A DNA stretch of 64,000 bases from Bittarella massiliensis (ex Durand et al. 2017) (GCF_017566145.1 NZ_JABFCL010000001.1:405210-469209), one strand, 5' to 3'. Counted from the first letter of the stretch, positions 25,066 through 34,133 are shown. Notes: generated from the sequence alone by a model not told the origin. Numbers and translations: made by a program.

Positions 25066-25199
25066 GTGGGCAAAAGCGATACCTTCGAGAGGAGGTACCG
25101 TCCCCTCGGCATTTTTCCGCCAACCGCACGCGGGAACGGCAGCTAGTCCTCACCATTGGCCTTTGGCTCGACGTCCATCTTTTAAGGAGGTAGAAAAGC

Positions 25200-25748
25200 G
25201 TGCTCATCGCCCCGCAGACAATCCACCTAAAAGACGGTCGGGAGTGCCTGTTGCGCTTCCCCCTGGCAGAGGACGCCGAAGCCGTGTTGGCCCATCTTCG
25301 ACAAACGTCGGCAGAGACCGATTTCATGGCCCGCTACCCCGATGAGATCGCCCAAACCGCCGCGGAGGAGGCCGCCCTTTTGCGGCGGCAGGCAGAGGAC
25401 CCCCTCGCCCTGATGGCGGCTGCCTTTGTGGGCGGCCAACTGGCCGCCAATGCCGGCCTTTCCCCCGTCGCCCGACTGGACAAGTACCGCCACCGGGCGG
25501 AATTCGGCATCTCGGTCAAAGAGGCGTTTTGGGGACAGGGCATCGGCTCCGCACTGTTGCCGGTCGTCATCGAGGCCGCCCGCGCCGCCGGCTATCTGCA
25601 GATCGAGCTGGAAGTAGTGGCTGAAAATCGGCGGGCGGCCGCCCTTTACAGGCGCTTTGGCTTTCAAAACTACGGGGTGCGGGAGCGGTCCTTCCGCTTT
25701 CGCGACGGCAGCTTTTGTGCCGAAAGGCTGATGATCTTGCAGCTGTGA
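25200..25748 (+). CDS. GNAT family N-acetyltransferase
   Basis: The 182-residue protein resembles GNAT enzymes of the RimJ/RimL or spermidine type. EFGISVKEAFWGQGIGSALL (about 99-118) is the acetyl-CoA binding core, and LEVVAENRRAAALYRRFGF is the typical following beta-alpha unit. The substrate is unknown. GTG 25200 has AAGGAGG nine bases upstream. It is a single-gene unit. Confidence 0.88.
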   Translation: MLIAPQTIHLKDGRECLLRFPLAEDAEAVLAHLRQTSAETDFMARYPDEIAQTAAEEAALLRRQAEDPLALMAAAFVGGQLAANAGLSPVARLDKYRHRAEFGISVKEAFWGQGIGSALLPVVIEAARAAGYLQIELEVVAENRRAAALYRRFGFQNYGVRERSFRFRDGSFCAERLMILQL

Positions 25749-25763
25749 GCGGCAATCCAAATG

Positions 25764-25799
25764 AAAAAAGAGAGGTGGCCAACGCCGCCTCTCTTTTTT
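25764..25799. terminator. Bidirectional intrinsic terminator
   Basis: AAAAAAGAGAGG pairs with CCTCTCTTTTTT. It is shared by the convergent GNAT and GntR genes. Confidence 0.85.
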
Positions 25800-25807
25800 C
25801 CACTATT

Positions 25808-27265
25808 TTAGGGCAGAGCGATCTCGGCGGCGCCCGGAAGGCCCGCCTCGATGAACCGCTGCCGCGCCCGTTCGAGGATCAAACGGTAACAGTCTGTCAG
25901 CTTCTGGGCAAACAACGCTTCCTCTCCCGCCTGCAGGGCGTTTGCCGCCTCGGCGCAGAGGTGAAAGACAGCCCGTATATTGTGTTGCGCCCGCCGCCCC
26001 TGCAGGTAGAGCAAAAAGGCTCCCCGCTGGAGCAGCCGGTTGATCTGTTCCACAATCTGCCTCAAGGACGCCAGGGGGATGGCCTTGATGACAGCGGCGA
26101 TCAAAGGAGTGAGGGGGTCATCCCCTCCCCCTTTTGCCGCCTTTACCACCTGCTGGGCCACCCCCCTCTCCATGTGGGAAAAGGCCAGATGAGCCACCCG
26201 GGGCAGCACCAGCACCATGAACTGCATCCCCTGCAGATAGAGGAGGGTGTCCCGTCGGTTTCCCGCCTGGGAGACGCTCTCCTCGCTCAGCCGCATTCTC
26301 TCCAGGGTGATCTGGGTACCCCGGCCGTTGTACACCTCCACCAACCCCAGCTGTCGCAGCATCTCCAGCGCCTGACGGATGGTGGAGAGGGAGACCCGAT
26401 AGCGCTCTGCCAAAACCGCAGCGGGGGGCAAAAAGTCACCGTCAGCATAGGTTCCTGTGCGGATGCTCTCCAGCAGGTCCCGCCCGATCTCGGTGTAGGT
26501 GCAAACCCGCCCTTTCTCCGCATCCCAGCGAAAGAAGCGGGCGGGGTCCTCCTTCACCTGGGGGTAATCGGCAGCCAAATCCCGCAGATACCGCCCCACC
26601 TGGTCGCCAATCTCCCGGTACATCTGGGCAAAGCACCGGTCCACCTGGTCTGGCAACCCCTCTACCAAAACCGCAAAAACGGTGGAAAAACCGGCAGGGT
26701 TGTGGCGAACTGCCTCCAAATAGGGGTTCGGATACCCCTCAAAGACCGGCACTTTGGTATAGAGTTCCATACTGGAATAGAGCTCGTTCAGAAGGGGGCT
26801 GCCACAGTGACAAAGGAGTTGGTGCAGCACTGCGGAGGAGGCCTGCCAGTTCCCCTCGGGGGAATTGCCGCTCGCCTTTTGGTAACTGTTCCGCAGCTGC
26901 CGCAGCGCCCGCTCGCCACAGCAGCGCGCCCCAAAGGAAAAGATGGGCGGGGTCAGGGCAGCCAGCGTCTGGTACATCTCCATCACCGAGGAGCGCCGCT
27001 CCAGCAGAGCGCGAATGGCTCGCTGGTTTTCCCGGCTGACATCCTCTCTGTAAATCACCACCGCACAGCGGCGCTCCTCGGTTCTAATGTACCCCTCTTC
27101 GCGCAGAGCGGCCAACACGTCCCGCACCGTGCGAATGCCCACTCGGTAGCGCTCACAGAGCTTTTTCGCCGATGGCAGCGACTCCCCGTGGCCAATATGG
27201 CCGGTCTCGATCTCCTCTACAAGCACCCCGTGCAGATAGGAAAACAGCGTCGTTTTCTCCAACAT
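25808..27265 (-). CDS. GntR-type transcriptional regulator with two winged-helix domains
   Basis: The 485-residue protein contains two GntR helix-turn-helix domains. The first (about 5-75) has LPSAKKLCERYRVGIRTVRD, and the second (about 258-330) has LPPAAVLAERYRVSLSTIRQ. Each is followed by about 150-180 mostly helical residues, so the protein looks like an internal duplication. Usual GntR proteins have one such domain and about 240 residues. ATG 27265 is preceded by GGAGGGGGG. It is read divergently from the EAL-domain gene, and palindromes in the shared region are candidate operators. Confidence 0.82.
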   Translation of the reverse strand: MLEKTTLFSYLHGVLVEEIETGHIGHGESLPSAKKLCERYRVGIRTVRDVLAALREEGYIRTEERRCAVVIYREDVSRENQRAIRALLERRSSVMEMYQTLAALTPPIFSFGARCCGERALRQLRNSYQKASGNSPEGNWQASSAVLHQLLCHCGSPLLNELYSSMELYTKVPVFEGYPNPYLEAVRHNPAGFSTVFAVLVEGLPDQVDRCFAQMYREIGDQVGRYLRDLAADYPQVKEDPARFFRWDAEKGRVCTYTEIGRDLLESIRTGTYADGDFLPPAAVLAERYRVSLSTIRQALEMLRQLGLVEVYNGRGTQITLERMRLSEESVSQAGNRRDTLLYLQGMQFMVLVLPRVAHLAFSHMERGVAQQVVKAAKGGGDDPLTPLIAAVIKAIPLASLRQIVEQINRLLQRGAFLLYLQGRRAQHNIRAVFHLCAEAANALQAGEEALFAQKLTDCYRLILERARQRFIEAGLPGAAEIALP

Positions 27266-27328
27266 ACCCCTTCCCCCCTCCTCAATATACCCCTTTAGTA
27301 TAGCACAAAGAAAGCCATAGCTATATGG

Positions 27329-27336
27329 ATACGTAT
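27329..27336. promoter_or_regulatory. Short palindrome, candidate GntR half-operator
   Basis: ATACGTAT is a perfect eight-base palindrome between the divergent promoters of the GntR and EAL genes. TAC/GTA half-sites are common in GntR operators. Confidence 0.3.
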
Positions 27337-27348
27337 ACAAATATGACC

Positions 27349-27376
27349 TTGTTTTATACCCCGCATTTGCTATAAT
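27349..27376 (+). promoter_or_regulatory. Sigma-A promoter of the EAL-domain gene
   Basis: TTGTTT at 27349-27354 and TATAAT at 27371-27376 are separated by 16 bases. The -10 is also preceded by TGC. Confidence 0.8.
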
Positions 27377-27391
27377 GGTAAAAGCGATTTT

Positions 27392-27415
27392 CTTTCTGTG
27401 TACGTACACAGAAAG
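27392..27415. promoter_or_regulatory. Perfect 24-base palindrome downstream of the promoter
   Basis: CTTTCTGTGTAC is followed directly by its reverse complement GTACACAGAAAG. It starts 16 bases after the -10, near the start of transcription, an ideal place for a repressor dimer. The neighbouring dual-GntR protein is the obvious candidate. Confidence 0.6.
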
Positions 27416-27477
27416 GTTAAGCTTTTTTCTATTTGTCAAAGTTGCGTTGTCATTTTGTAATCAGGAGGATAAGCGCT

Positions 27478-29682
27478 GTGCAGAGACGGAAAAAACAGCT
27501 CTCGCCAAAGGTTCGTCGGTGGGCACTGATCGCGGCGGCCGCCCTTTTGGTGGGGATCGGGGTGGTCGCCGTTTGGAACGCGGTGGCGCTGCGCCAGGCC
27601 GTGGACCGTCGCACCCAGCAGTACCTGGAAGATGTATCCAGCCAATCTGCCCAGCTCATCCGCTCCCGCGTAGACGGCGCCATGAACCAGCTCGCCCTCG
27701 TTGCCGAGGACCTGGCTTCGGGGGCCATCGCCCCAAATGCGCTGCACAACCGCGCTGCTCTAACGAACTTTGATGAATTGGCGGTGGTCGGCCCGGAGGG
27801 CGGAACCCCCTTTTCCGACGCCTTTCCCGTCAATTTGGGCGAATTGCCCGCCTTTCAGAGCGCCCTCAACGGCACGCGCGTCTTCTGCCCCCTTCCAGAA
27901 AAAGACGGCTTTCTCTACCTGATCCCCCTCGCCGACGGGCAGGGCAGCGGGGTGTTGGCCGGCGTCAAATCGGACGCGAAGATGCGCGCCATCATCGACA
28001 ACGGCTGTTTTAACGGGCAGGGGAGCACCTGCATCCTCGACAGCAGCGGGACCATTCTCGTCTCCCCCACCCAACGGCCCTTTTCCGTACTCATTGCCGC
28101 CACCGACTACTCCGGCTCGGAGGTGTGGGCCCAGAAGATGCGGCAGGACCTACAGCAGAGCCAGGCGGGCAGCATTGTCTTCCCCACCGGCGATGGAAAG
28201 GAAGTTTTGCTGGATTACCGGCCCATTGGCGACTATGGGATATACGTGGCCACCCTTATCCCCCGCGACCTCATCGCCGCAGAGGTGGAGCTCCACGCCA
28301 GGCAGGCCGTCGGCTTTGCCGTGGGGGTGGCCGTTCTGCTGGCCCTGTTGGGGGCGGCAGGGGTGGTCTTCCAGCACCAAACCCAGGCTCAAATGAGACA
28401 GGTCGTCTTTTCGGACCCGGTTACCGGCGGGCACAACAACGCCTACTTCCTCTGGGAAGGAGAACGGCTGATCCGCCAGAAGCCGGCGGGGGGATGGGCG
28501 GTGGTCGCCCTGAACCTAAAGGACTTTCGCCTGATCAACGAGGTCAAGGGCGAGAAGGTTGGCGACGCCCTCCTCGCCCAGGTGTATCACACCCTTTTGC
28601 AGCAGCTGGGCGAAGGGGAGTTGGCGGCCCGCGGTGAGGGGGATACCTTTTATCTGCTGGTGCGCAGCCCTCAAGACCAGTTGGCAGCCAGGATGGAGGA
28701 CTTTTCTGCCCAATTGCGGGCGATCAACACCGCCATGGGCTTTCTTCGGGTGAGTCAGGGCGGCTGTTCTGTCGATCCCGCCGCCCCCGATTTGAGCGCT
28801 GCCGAGCGCAGGGCCAATCTGGCCCGCAAAACGGTTGTCGCAGAATATCCCAGCAGCGCCGCTCTCTTTGACGCCCCGTTTGCCGCCCGCCAACAGGAGG
28901 AGATCGAGCGCCTGAAGGAGCTGGAGCAGGCCTTTGCCAGGGAAGAGTTCTGCATCTACTTGCAGCCCAAATACCGGCAGAGGGACGGCCGCCCAGAGGT
29001 GGCCGGAGCCGAGGCCCTGGTGCGCTGGGTCCATCCGAGGCGCGGGCTGATCCCCCCAGGTGAATTCATCCCCCTCTGCGAGCGCACCGGACTGATCCGC
29101 CAGCTGGACCTGCTGGTTTTTGAAAAGGTCTGCCTGCTGCTCAAAAGGTGGGCGGAGCAGGGGTTGGCGGAGGTGCCGGTATCGGTCAATGTCTCCCGCC
29201 AGCACATGAAGACCGCCCGCTTTTTGGACAATTACCGCAATATTCTGCAGCGCACCGGCGCCGACGCCCGCTGCCTCGAACTGGAGCTGACCGAAAATGT
29301 CCTCTTCACCACCCGGGAGATCGGCGAGGCGCGGGATCTGATCGGGCACATCCACCAGTTGGGAATGCGCTGCTCGCTGGACGACTTTGGAGCGGGCTAC
29401 TCCTCCCTGGGGCTGCTCAAGGACCTGCCGGTGGACACCCTCAAACTGGACCGGCAGTTCTTCGTCGGCAGCCTGGACTCTCCCCGCTCCCAGGCAGTGA
29501 TCCGCTCCATCCTCTCGCTGGCCAAGACGCTGAACATCGAATCGGTGGCCGAGGGGATCGAGGAAGAGGGACAAGCGGCCTTCCTCTGGGAGGCTGGTTG
29601 TGACTTGATCCAGGGCTACCTCTACGCCCCACCCCTGCCGACTGCCGCCTTTGAGGCGCTTTTGCCCCCCTCCGACAACTGA
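27478..29682 (+). CDS. Membrane-bound EAL-domain cyclic-di-GMP phosphodiesterase with degenerate GGDEF
   Basis: The 734-residue protein has a membrane helix (about 14-36), an extracellular sensor region, a second helix (about 275-298), a GGDEF-like domain and an EAL domain (about 480-725). The GGDEF motif reads EGDTF, so diguanylate cyclase activity is unlikely. The EAL domain keeps EALVRW, TENVLF, DDFGAGYSSL, KLDRQFF, AEGIE and QGYLYA, so hydrolysis of c-di-GMP is expected. GTG 27478 has AGGAGG nine bases upstream. No cyclase is encoded in this window. Confidence 0.9.
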   Translation: MQRRKKQLSPKVRRWALIAAAALLVGIGVVAVWNAVALRQAVDRRTQQYLEDVSSQSAQLIRSRVDGAMNQLALVAEDLASGAIAPNALHNRAALTNFDELAVVGPEGGTPFSDAFPVNLGELPAFQSALNGTRVFCPLPEKDGFLYLIPLADGQGSGVLAGVKSDAKMRAIIDNGCFNGQGSTCILDSSGTILVSPTQRPFSVLIAATDYSGSEVWAQKMRQDLQQSQAGSIVFPTGDGKEVLLDYRPIGDYGIYVATLIPRDLIAAEVELHARQAVGFAVGVAVLLALLGAAGVVFQHQTQAQMRQVVFSDPVTGGHNNAYFLWEGERLIRQKPAGGWAVVALNLKDFRLINEVKGEKVGDALLAQVYHTLLQQLGEGELAARGEGDTFYLLVRSPQDQLAARMEDFSAQLRAINTAMGFLRVSQGGCSVDPAAPDLSAAERRANLARKTVVAEYPSSAALFDAPFAARQQEEIERLKELEQAFAREEFCIYLQPKYRQRDGRPEVAGAEALVRWVHPRRGLIPPGEFIPLCERTGLIRQLDLLVFEKVCLLLKRWAEQGLAEVPVSVNVSRQHMKTARFLDNYRNILQRTGADARCLELELTENVLFTTREIGEARDLIGHIHQLGMRCSLDDFGAGYSSLGLLKDLPVDTLKLDRQFFVGSLDSPRSQAVIRSILSLAKTLNIESVAEGIEEEGQAAFLWEAGCDLIQGYLYAPPLPTAAFEALLPPSDN

Positions 29683-29720
29683 AAAGAGCCCGCCGGAGAG
29701 TTGCTCCAGCGGGCTCTTTT
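29682..29720. terminator. Bidirectional intrinsic terminator
   Basis: AAAAGAGCCCGC pairs with GCGGGCTCTTTT. It lies between the convergent EAL and pncB genes. Confidence 0.85.
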
Positions 29721-29741
29721 CATCGGTTAAATGCCCCCTTG

Positions 29742-31199
29742 TCAGAAGGTGTTGACCTTCTCCAGCAGATCGCGCTTCATCTGCCACAGGCGGGGGGAGA
29801 GATCGACATAGTAGCGGTGGGGATTTTCAAACCGCTTGACCTCTTCCCAGAGGTGATCCACCTGTTCCAAGCAGTAGTTTTGCAGCTGCTGCAGGGAGAG
29901 GGGGGTGTAGAGGGACCGGCCCCCGGCAAAGACCTGCTCCAACACCGGCACCGCATAGACGTTTTCGAGGGTCTGCTTTTTCCAGGTGGCGTTGGGGTCG
30001 AAGATGGTGATGGGCTTTGAGGTGTCCACCTCCTCGCCGAACTCGGTCACATAGTCGGCGATGGCTTGATGGGTATCCTTGTCGAAAAAGCGCCAGACCT
30101 GTTTGAAACCGGGGTTGGTGATCTTCTCCACCGTCTCGGAAATCTTGATTTTGGGAATGTAGTGGTCCCCTTCCTGGATGGCGACCAGCTTGTAGACCCC
30201 GCCGAAGACCGGGTCGGATTTGCTGGTGATGAGGTTCTCCCCCACCCCAAAGGAGTCCACCTTGGCCCCCTGGGTGATCAGGTCGCGAATGATGTACTCG
30301 TCCAGCGAGTTGCTGGCCACGATCTTGCAGTCGGTGAGCCCGGCCTCGTCGAGCATTTTGCGGGCCTTTTTCGAGAGGTAAGCGATGTCGCCCGAATCGA
30401 TGCGGATGCCCGCCGGCCGGTAGCCCCGGGGGATGACCACCTCGTTAAAGACCTTGATGGCGTTGGGGATGCCCGACTTGATGACGTTGTAGGTGTCCAC
30501 CAGCAGGGTGCAGCTGTCGGGGTAGATCTCGGCATAGGTCCGAAACGCCTCGTACTCCGAGTCAAACATCTGCACCCAGCTGTGGGCCATGGTGCCGGTG
30601 GCGGGGATGTGGTAGTCCCGGTCGGCAATGGTGCAGGCGGTGGCGGCGCAGCCGCCGATATAGGCGGCTCGCGCCCCCAAAATGGCGCCGTCATAGCTCT
30701 GGGCGCGGCGGGAGCCAAACTCCATCACCGGCCGGCCGGCGGCGGCCCGCACCACCCGGTTGGCCTTGGTGGCCAGCAGCGACTGGTGGTTAACGGTCAA
30801 TAAAACCATGGTCTCCACCAGCTGGGCCTGGATCACCGGGCCCCGCACAATGACCACCGGCTCGCCGGGGAAGACCGGCTCCCCCTCCTTGGCGGCCCAG
30901 ACATCGCAGGTGAAGCGAAAGTGCAGCAGATAGTCGAGGAACGCCTCGCTAAAGATGTGCTTGCCCCGCAGGTAGTCCACGTCCTCCTGGGTGAAGCGGA
31001 GGTTGTTCATGTACTCCACCAACTGCTCCAGTCCGGCAAAGATGGCGTAGCCCCCACCGTCGGGGATTTTGCGGAAGAACATATCAAAGACGCCGATCTT
31101 GTCGTCCATCCCGCTCTCCAGATAGCCGTTGGACATGGTCAGTTCGTAGAAATCGGTGAGCATGGTCAAGTTGCGCTCGTTTTGCAGATCCAGACCCAT
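29742..31199 (-). CDS. pncB: Nicotinate phosphoribosyltransferase
   Basis: This 485-residue enzyme joins nicotinate and PRPP to give nicotinate mononucleotide for NAD salvage. MLTDFYELTM at the N-terminus, GTMAHSWVQ with the phosphorylated histidine, and RIDSGDIAYLSKKAR are characteristic of the long PncB form. The C-terminal extension is normal for Gram-positive members. ATG 31199 has AAAGGAGAGG upstream. It is a single-gene unit. Confidence 0.95.
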   Translation of the reverse strand: MGLDLQNERNLTMLTDFYELTMSNGYLESGMDDKIGVFDMFFRKIPDGGGYAIFAGLEQLVEYMNNLRFTQEDVDYLRGKHIFSEAFLDYLLHFRFTCDVWAAKEGEPVFPGEPVVIVRGPVIQAQLVETMVLLTVNHQSLLATKANRVVRAAAGRPVMEFGSRRAQSYDGAILGARAAYIGGCAATACTIADRDYHIPATGTMAHSWVQMFDSEYEAFRTYAEIYPDSCTLLVDTYNVIKSGIPNAIKVFNEVVIPRGYRPAGIRIDSGDIAYLSKKARKMLDEAGLTDCKIVASNSLDEYIIRDLITQGAKVDSFGVGENLITSKSDPVFGGVYKLVAIQEGDHYIPKIKISETVEKITNPGFKQVWRFFDKDTHQAIADYVTEFGEEVDTSKPITIFDPNATWKKQTLENVYAVPVLEQVFAGGRSLYTPLSLQQLQNYCLEQVDHLWEEVKRFENPHRYYVDLSPRLWQMKRDLLEKVNTF

Positions 31200-31382
31200 T
31201 TTGCGGTCCTCTCCTTTTTGGGCCGCCCGGTTTATCCGCCCCCGGCAGCCAGTTTCATATTTTCGATCCCTCCCCCATTGGGGGAACAAGTGGCCGCCCT
31301 TGGCAGATTGCACAGAAGCTCTTTCCACCTTGCAAATGCACGGCCGCTTTTCTCTTTATTATAGCACAGAGGGCGGGGGTTG

Positions 31383-32087
31383 TCATCCTGCCCGGCAGTC
31401 CTCCACCCTCTGCAAAAAGGCATCCCAGCCGCTGGTATCCCGCATGATCTGGGGGCAGTTTTTCTCCATAAAGTCGTGGTGCTGCTTGATATTTTCGATC
31501 CCCAGCCCATAGTAGTCCAGCAGGTAGGCGGTCAGCTTGGCGGCGTTGTCCACCGCCTGGGCGTAGTCGCCGTCGTCATTGACGCAGATCTCCACCCCGA
31601 TGCCGCACTGATTCCCCCCGCCGGCGGTCAGCTTGTCGCCGGCGTGCCAGCCCACCTCGTCGTCGGGCAGGTGGTGGTAGATCTGGTGGTCGTCCACCGT
31701 GTAGTGCCAGGAGAGGGTGCTCTCCACCGATTTTTTCTGTATGTACTCGCTGTGGCGCTGGGCGTCCGCCCCCTCTGCGTGATTGGCCGTCTCGTGGATG
31801 ACCACCCACTTGATCTCCCGCTTGATGCCCGGGCGGCCGGCATTCCCTTCGGGGATAAACTCCTCGGTCACCGGGATGCCGGCGATGGTCTGGGCACGGG
31901 AGGGCTCCACCGGCTGCCGGTACCGGCAGCGGGAGAGAATCAGAAGTCCCCCCAACAGCACAGCCAGAAGCCCGAAGAGGAGCGGGCGCAGGGGGAGATG
32001 CCTGTCCCGCCCCCGGGGGCGGGGACGGGGGCGAGAAATTTTTTTGGTCGGCGGCCTTCGCCGAATGGCAGATGGGGGCAATTTCAC
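31383..32087 (-). CDS. N-acetylmuramoyl-L-alanine amidase (Amidase_2), membrane anchored
   Basis: The protein has a very basic N-terminus (RRRPPTKKISRPRPRPRGR), one membrane helix and an extracellular Amidase_2 domain. The zinc ligands lie in VVIHETANH and QHHDFMEKNCP, and WHYTVDD is the typical active-site strand. It should cut the MurNAc-L-Ala bond in peptidoglycan. The start is uncertain. GTG 32087 gives 234 residues after GAGAGG. ATG 32129 would add 14 residues but lies upstream of a TATACT -10 at 32118-32123. Related proteins act in spore or vegetative wall turnover. Confidence 0.85.
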   Translation of the reverse strand: MKLPPSAIRRRPPTKKISRPRPRPRGRDRHLPLRPLLFGLLAVLLGGLLILSRCRYRQPVEPSRAQTIAGIPVTEEFIPEGNAGRPGIKREIKWVVIHETANHAEGADAQRHSEYIQKKSVESTLSWHYTVDDHQIYHHLPDDEVGWHAGDKLTAGGGNQCGIGVEICVNDDGDYAQAVDNAAKLTAYLLDYYGLGIENIKQHHDFMEKNCPQIMRDTSGWDAFLQRVEDCRAG

Positions 32088-32204
32088 ACTTCCTCTCACA
32101 TTGCTCTCATTTACTAGAGTATACACCATCTCCCCCAAAAATTCTTGACGACTTTCTTTCCGTCCGCCCTCCGGGGGCTTCCTTTTTTTGGGAGACATCT
32201 GTCC

Positions 32205-32233
32205 TTGGCAAACGGCGCATTTGGCGCTACACT
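32205..32233 (+). promoter_or_regulatory. Sigma-A promoter of the nucleoside hydrolase gene
   Basis: TTGGCA at 32205-32210 and TACACT at 32228-32233 are separated by 17 bases. Confidence 0.7.
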
Positions 32234-32293
32234 GATAGCAAAAGAGCGGGGGGCCGCGCGCCGGCCACCCCCACTACTGGAGGAATCGAGCCA

Positions 32294-33277
32294 ATGGATA
32301 AGAAGAAAGTGATCTTAGACGTGGACACCGGCAGCGATGACGCCGTTGCCATCATGACCGCCCTGCTCTCCCCCGAGTTGGAGGTGCTGGGCATCTGTAC
32401 CGTCAACGGCAACCGCTGCATCGAGATGACCACCGAAAACACCCTGCGGGTGGTGGAATACCTGGGCAGCGACGTGCCGGTCTTCAAGGGATGCCACCTG
32501 CCTTTGGTCAGTTCCCTGACCCCCGGCCGTCGACCCCACATGCCCTTCACCGGCCAGGAGGATCCGGAGGAGAATGTCCACAGCGACTACCTGGACTACC
32601 TGCCCGCCGCCACCATTCAGCCCCAGCGGCAAAACGCCGTCAGCTGGCTGGTGGACACCCTGATGGCCTCGGATGGGGACATCACCCTGATCCCGGTGGG
32701 CCCGCTGACCAACATTGCCGCCGCCATCCGCATTCAGCCCGAAATCGTGGAAAAGATCGGGGAGATCGTCATCATGGGCGGCGCCTACGAGTACGGCAAC
32801 ATCACCCCCGCCGCCGAGTTCAACATCTGGATCGACCCTGAGGCCGCCAAGATCGTGCTGGACTGCGGCGCCAAGATCACCCTGGTCCCCCTGGACGCCA
32901 CCCACCGCGCCTGCATCTCCCTGGGCGAGTGCGACCAGCTCGACGCCATGAACACCCGCGCCTCCAAGGCCACCTCGGAATTTGCCCGCTACCGCATCAA
33001 GGGCTACCGGGTCTTTCAGCCCATGGAGCAGGACGACTGGGGCCCCATTCACGACGCCCTGGCCGTGGCCGCGGTCATCGACCCCACCGTCCTCAAAGAC
33101 GTGCGTCAGCTCTATGTGGATGTGGATTTCTCCGGCGGTTTTGCCGACGGCATGACCATCTGCGACGTGAACACCCGCGACAAAAAGGCCCGCAAGAACT
33201 GTGCGATCGCCCTGAACGCCGACCGGGAGAAATTTGTCTCCCTGGTGATGCGCGCCATGGAGCGCTCGCCCAAATAA
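32294..33277 (+). CDS. Nucleoside hydrolase (inosine-uridine preferring type)
   Basis: This 327-residue enzyme splits the N-glycosidic bond of ribonucleosides. The calcium-binding motif ILDVDTGSDDA (residues 7-17) defines the family. IPVGPLTNIA, IVIMGGA, EFNIWIDPEAA and the C-terminal HDALAVAA histidine-aspartate are also present. Base preference cannot be read safely. ATG 32294 is preceded by GGAGGAATCGAGCCA. It fits with the other nucleoside and base salvage genes in the window. Confidence 0.92.
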   Translation: MDKKKVILDVDTGSDDAVAIMTALLSPELEVLGICTVNGNRCIEMTTENTLRVVEYLGSDVPVFKGCHLPLVSSLTPGRRPHMPFTGQEDPEENVHSDYLDYLPAATIQPQRQNAVSWLVDTLMASDGDITLIPVGPLTNIAAAIRIQPEIVEKIGEIVIMGGAYEYGNITPAAEFNIWIDPEAAKIVLDCGAKITLVPLDATHRACISLGECDQLDAMNTRASKATSEFARYRIKGYRVFQPMEQDDWGPIHDALAVAAVIDPTVLKDVRQLYVDVDFSGGFADGMTICDVNTRDKKARKNCAIALNADREKFVSLVMRAMERSPK

Positions 33278-33287
33278 CACCTCTCGT

Positions 33288-33328
33288 TAAAAAACACCTC
33301 TCCGACAGTGCGGAGAGGTGTTTTTTTA
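33288..33328. terminator. Intrinsic terminator
   Basis: AAAAACACCTCTCCG pairs with CGGAGAGGTGTTTTT, followed by more T. Confidence 0.9.
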
Positions 33329-33395
33329 ACCTAAAATTTTCCTTTTATTGCGGGGCGGTGGAAAAGCCTTTGCGGTTTTCACAAGTCGTGAAACT

Positions 33396-33402
33396 TGTCG
33401 AA
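33396..33402 (+). promoter_or_regulatory. Perfect Spo0A-type box upstream of the recombinase gene
   Basis: TGTCGAA followed by AAAA matches the 0A box. A related AGTCGTGAA lies just upstream. A weak promoter (TTTGTA, 16 bases, TATGAT) follows. Confidence 0.45.
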
Positions 33403-33473
33403 AAAAGGGGTTTGTACCGCCTCTATCTCCTGTATGATGCTTAAGGAAGACTATCTACTAGGAGGTAATAAAA

Positions 33474-34064
33474 ATGAATACATTCGCCTATGTGCGGGTC
33501 TCCTCCCGCGACCAAAACGAAGACCGGCAGCTGATCGCCATGCAGGAATTCGGCGTGCCGAAGACCCACATCTACACCGATAAACAGAGCGGCAAGGACT
33601 TTAATCGCCCCAGCTACCAGCGGCTGATGCGCCGCCTCAAGCCCGGCGATCTCCTGGTGATCAAGTCCATCGACCGGCTGGGGCGCAATTACGACGAGAT
33701 CATTCAGCAGTGGCGGGAGATCACCAAGCGAAAACAGGTGGACATCGCCGTGCTGGATATGCCCCTGCTCAACACCCGGCAGGGCGACCGGGACCTCACC
33801 GGCGTCTTTATCTCTGACCTGGTACTGCAGATCCTCTCCTATGTGGCCCAGACCGAGCGGGAGAACATCCGCCAGCGGCAGCGGGAGGGGATCGACGCGG
33901 CCAAGCGAAAGGGGGTCGCCTTCGGCCGGCCGCGAAAACCCATCCCCCCCGATTTCCCTCTGCTCAAGCGGCAGTGGCAGGGCGGCGCCATCAGTTCCCG
34001 CGAGGCGGCCAAGCGTCTCGGCGTCTCGCAGGACACCTTTCTGCGCTGGACCCGGGAACACTGA
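33474..34064 (+). CDS. Small serine recombinase (resolvase/invertase family)
   Basis: The 196-residue protein has the catalytic N-terminal resolvase domain with the active serine in YVRVSSRDQNEDRQ (about residues 6-19), and IDRLGRNYDEI. A short C-terminal helix-turn-helix has SREAAKRLGVSQDTFLRW. The size matches Tn3 resolvases and DNA invertases, not the large phage integrases. ATG 33474 has AGGAGG upstream. No transposase, recombination site or phage gene is adjacent, so its target is unknown. Confidence 0.92.
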   Translation: MNTFAYVRVSSRDQNEDRQLIAMQEFGVPKTHIYTDKQSGKDFNRPSYQRLMRRLKPGDLLVIKSIDRLGRNYDEIIQQWREITKRKQVDIAVLDMPLLNTRQGDRDLTGVFISDLVLQILSYVAQTERENIRQRQREGIDAAKRKGVAFGRPRKPIPPDFPLLKRQWQGGAISSREAAKRLGVSQDTFLRWTREH

Positions 34065-34104
34065 AGAGAAACAAACAGTTGGAAATTTTTATAAAAAGAA
34101 ATGG

Positions 34105-34133
34105 TAGACAATTTCTTTCGCTGTCGGTATAAT
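34105..34133 (+). promoter_or_regulatory. Sigma-A promoter
   Basis: TAGACA at 34105-34110 and TATAAT at 34128-34133 are separated by 17 bases. It would serve the small gene at 34297 with a leader of about 155 bases. Confidence 0.65.
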
